This document shows positions 62,221 to 64,000 of a stretch of DNA of 64,000 nucleotides, piece after piece. Position 1 is the first letter of the stretch, and the number at the start of each line of letters is the position of its first letter. The translations under genes and the position numbers were made by a program. This DNA comes from Verrucomicrobiota bacterium (GTDB lineage: Bacteria; Verrucomicrobiota; Verrucomicrobiia; Opitutales; Opitutaceae). The notes under the pieces were generated by a model, which saw nothing but the letters and a program-made list of their open reading frames with translations, did no database searches and was not told the DNA's origin. The stretch is taken from assembly GCA_023426435.1 (NCBI GenBank), contig JAFAAS010000074.1, forward strand, positions 1 to 64,000, read 5' to 3'.

Positions 62221-62237
62221 GATGTTGCGTCTCCGGC

Positions 62238-62357
62238 TCAGTGATCGTGCGAAGCGCCGGACTTCATGGCGTCGGCTTTAACGAGGAAGCTGTTGGCGGT
62301 GACGTAGCGTTCGCCGACATCCAGGCCGCCGAGCACTTCGATCATTTCGCCGTCGGT
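62238..62357 (-). pseudogene. czcB: C-terminal remnant of a CzcB adaptor
   Basis: The minus strand reads TDGEMIEVLGGLDVGERY, VTANSFLVKADAMKSG, ASHDH and stop. This is the conserved C-terminus of CzcB-type adaptors, here without any upstream part. It lies 17 bases before the czcA copy 3 start. Near 62357 it meets, in a different frame, the truncated helicase, so the rest of czcB and all of czcC were deleted by a recombination event at this point. Confidence 0.82.
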
Positions 62358-64000
62358 GCAATGGATTCGATTTCGGCGCGCCAAGCTGTAATCGCGTCCA
62401 ACGCATCCACGATCGCTCGCCCCGCTTGTTCGACATCAGGCGTTCGCGCGAGCGTCCAGAGAGACGGCGGGCAGTCAGCTGGACGCTCGCACCCTTCCTC
62501 CATTCTCGCGGTAAGCGCGCGCACACCAGCTACGCTCACTTCGCTCGAGACGGTCAGTCTTTCTTCTCGCAGAGCATCCGCCAATTGAGCGCCAGAAAGG
62601 CCGGCCGTTCGGACCAGGTGCAGGATGTCTTTCTGTTCTCGAACGTGAAGGTCGGATCCGTTTACCCAGTCCCACCCCGTGATTTCAGCGTGTGATGAAC
62701 GCTCCTGGGCGATGGCTTCCCACTCTGCGATCGCTATTCGACGGGCTTCGTAGTCTTCCTTGGTCCAGCAGTCCACTCCGTCGAAGCTGAACCGAGCGAG
62801 TCTCGGCAGCTCGGGGAAGTCGCGATTCTGAAACTCCCGCCAGAATATATCGTGCAGCGTCAACCCAAGCGCGCCGAACGGGCTGTTAATCGTTTTCGCG
62901 TAGGCGTTGAGCTCCGCCTCTGTGGTTTTATGCCCGTCACGGACACGCTGATCCTCAGCTGCGCTGAAATACTGGGCTTTCCGCAGAAGGCGGGCTCGGA
63001 TGCTTTCAATGACCTGCTTCCTGCCCGCTTTCGCCGAGTGAAGTTGAAGAAGGAAATCCTCGAGACCGACATCCGCCAAACGCTTGTAGACGACGTCGAG
63101 CGCAGCCTGCTTCTCGGCAACAAACAACACGCTCTTTCCCTGGTGGAGAAGGGCTCCGATCAGGTTTGTGATCGTCTGTGATTTTCCGGTTCCGGGCGGC
63201 CCTTGGATAACAAGATTCCTCCCAGCAAGAGCTGCCTTGATCGCGGCGTATTGGGACGAGTCGCAGTCGCGCAAGAGCGGCGGAACGACTGCTTCAATGG
63301 GGCTCTCTTCGCCGATTTTCTCGTCGTCCTCGTCGTCGCGCTCGCGACCGCCAAATAGTCCGCCGAGTAATCGATGGCGGTGCGGCGGGAGTTTTCCGGC
63401 TGCATGTGGATCGAGATCGCGCCACATTGGAAGCCGGTTAAACGAGAGATGGGTAAGTGTTACATAGCGCCGCACGCGCCAGCCGGGGAACGTCCGAATC
63501 AGCGGTTCAACCTGCGCAAAGTATCGCTCCAGGTCCGGATCCTCTGGTTCGAGTTCAGGCAGGACGATGTCGTGATCCTCACGGAGTCGCTCCCGCAATG
63601 TGAGATTCGCAGCAGGCTCGTCCGCATCCGCCGCAGCCAATTGATAACGATTCCTGCGATCACTAGATTCTCCGGAGCCATCCTCGATGAGAAGGAAGTC
63701 TCCGGCACGGTCACGCTTGCGAGCCTTCCTCTCGATCGTCGCGGGATAAAGAACAAGCGGGGCGAATAGAACCTCTTCGCTTTTCCCTTCAACGGCTGGC
63801 GGCGACCATTCAAGAAATCCGAAGACGAAATAGAGTGTATCGATGCCGTATTCCTGTCGCGCTTCGCGGGCGCCTTGCTCGATGCCGCGAAGTCTGCGAG
63901 CAAGATCATCCTCGCTTAAAAGAGTCTGCCAATACTTCTCCGCTCTGCGGCGTCGGGGACGGGATCCGGCCAAATCGAAATCGGGATTGATTCCGAGACT
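62342..64000 (-). pseudogene. DUF4011-type superfamily I helicase, both ends missing
   Basis: 552 codons open to the right edge (the window cuts the 5' end). The N-terminal region (NPDFDLA...EEVLFAPLVLYPATI, FNRLPMWRDLDP) is DUF4011-like. Then comes the AAA_11 helicase start: AIKAALAGRNLVIQGPPGTG with Walker A GPPGTGKSQT, and SVLFVAEKQAALDVVYKRL. The chain continues to AITAWRAEIESIAPTAK and stops where the czcB remnant begins; the Walker B region, the rest of the helicase and the C-terminal DUF3320/nuclease expected for these 1500-2000-residue defence-associated proteins are absent. Non-functional as a helicase. Confidence 0.82.

Overview
The window looks like accessory DNA from a GC-rich Gram-negative bacterium. 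The protein styles (verrucomicrobial-type tyrosine recombinases, several small ECF sigma factors, YHS-like metal proteins) fit Opitutales/Verrucomicrobiota best. That placement rests on recollection of families, not on a search. There is no rRNA, no complete tRNA, no CRISPR array and almost no housekeeping gene. Most of the window is a heavy-metal resistance island bordered by broken defence genes.

Left edge to 15 kb: the right end of an IS3-family element (1-127) has cut into a three-gene, translationally coupled defence-type operon (83-5231, minus strand): GHKL/MutL-MORC ATPase, Z1 helicase, DUF4420 PD-(D/E)XK nuclease. This is an incomplete Mza-like set with no visible methyltransferase or AIPR gene. 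A LuxR-type regulator and four genes of unknown function follow (6048-8973), then a possible PD-(D/E)XK-fold protein, a DUF5131 protein, and two divergent tyrosine recombinases flanking the 3' end of a tRNA (13406-13430), which looks like an integration site.

15-30 kb (all minus strand): a long array with many 4-bp start/stop overlaps. It holds two tandem copies of a Czc-type RND efflux set (Cys-rich leader protein, TolC-like channel, very short adaptor, CzcA pump), a periplasmic Cys-rich protein, a lipoprotein, ribulose-phosphate 3-epimerase, a small membrane protein and a Zn/Cd-type P-type ATPase.

30.6-36.2 kb: a 5.1-kb mobile element with three tandem tyrosine recombinases (a recombinase-in-trio, RIT, arrangement). 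It carries merR, a merT-merP fusion and a CopZ-like Fe-S protein but no merA. It is inserted inside the JAMM motif codons of a radC-type gene, has 92-bp terminal inverted repeats built of evenly spaced blocks, and its removal would restore the radC reading frame exactly.

38-58 kb: a copper/silver region. It contains a truncated multicopper oxidase, an ECF sigma factor with a Cys-rich tail beside a copper P-type ATPase, a Csp-type copper storage protein, a DUF305 protein, YHS-like periplasmic proteins and a CusCBA system whose pump has the CusA methionine triad. Two complete CnrY-CnrX-CnrH-like regulatory modules (anti-sigma, periplasmic sensor, ECF sigma) are present. Each module shares a GAGGG-based promoter-like motif with a nearby YHS operon; one of these is a perfectly symmetric divergent promoter (56441-56505).

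58-64 kb: a methyltransferase, a frameshifted RND pump remnant, a third CzcA and the last codons of its CzcB adaptor, which are fused directly to a decapitated DUF4011-type superfamily I helicase running off the right edge. The metal island therefore ends at both sides in damaged defence genes.
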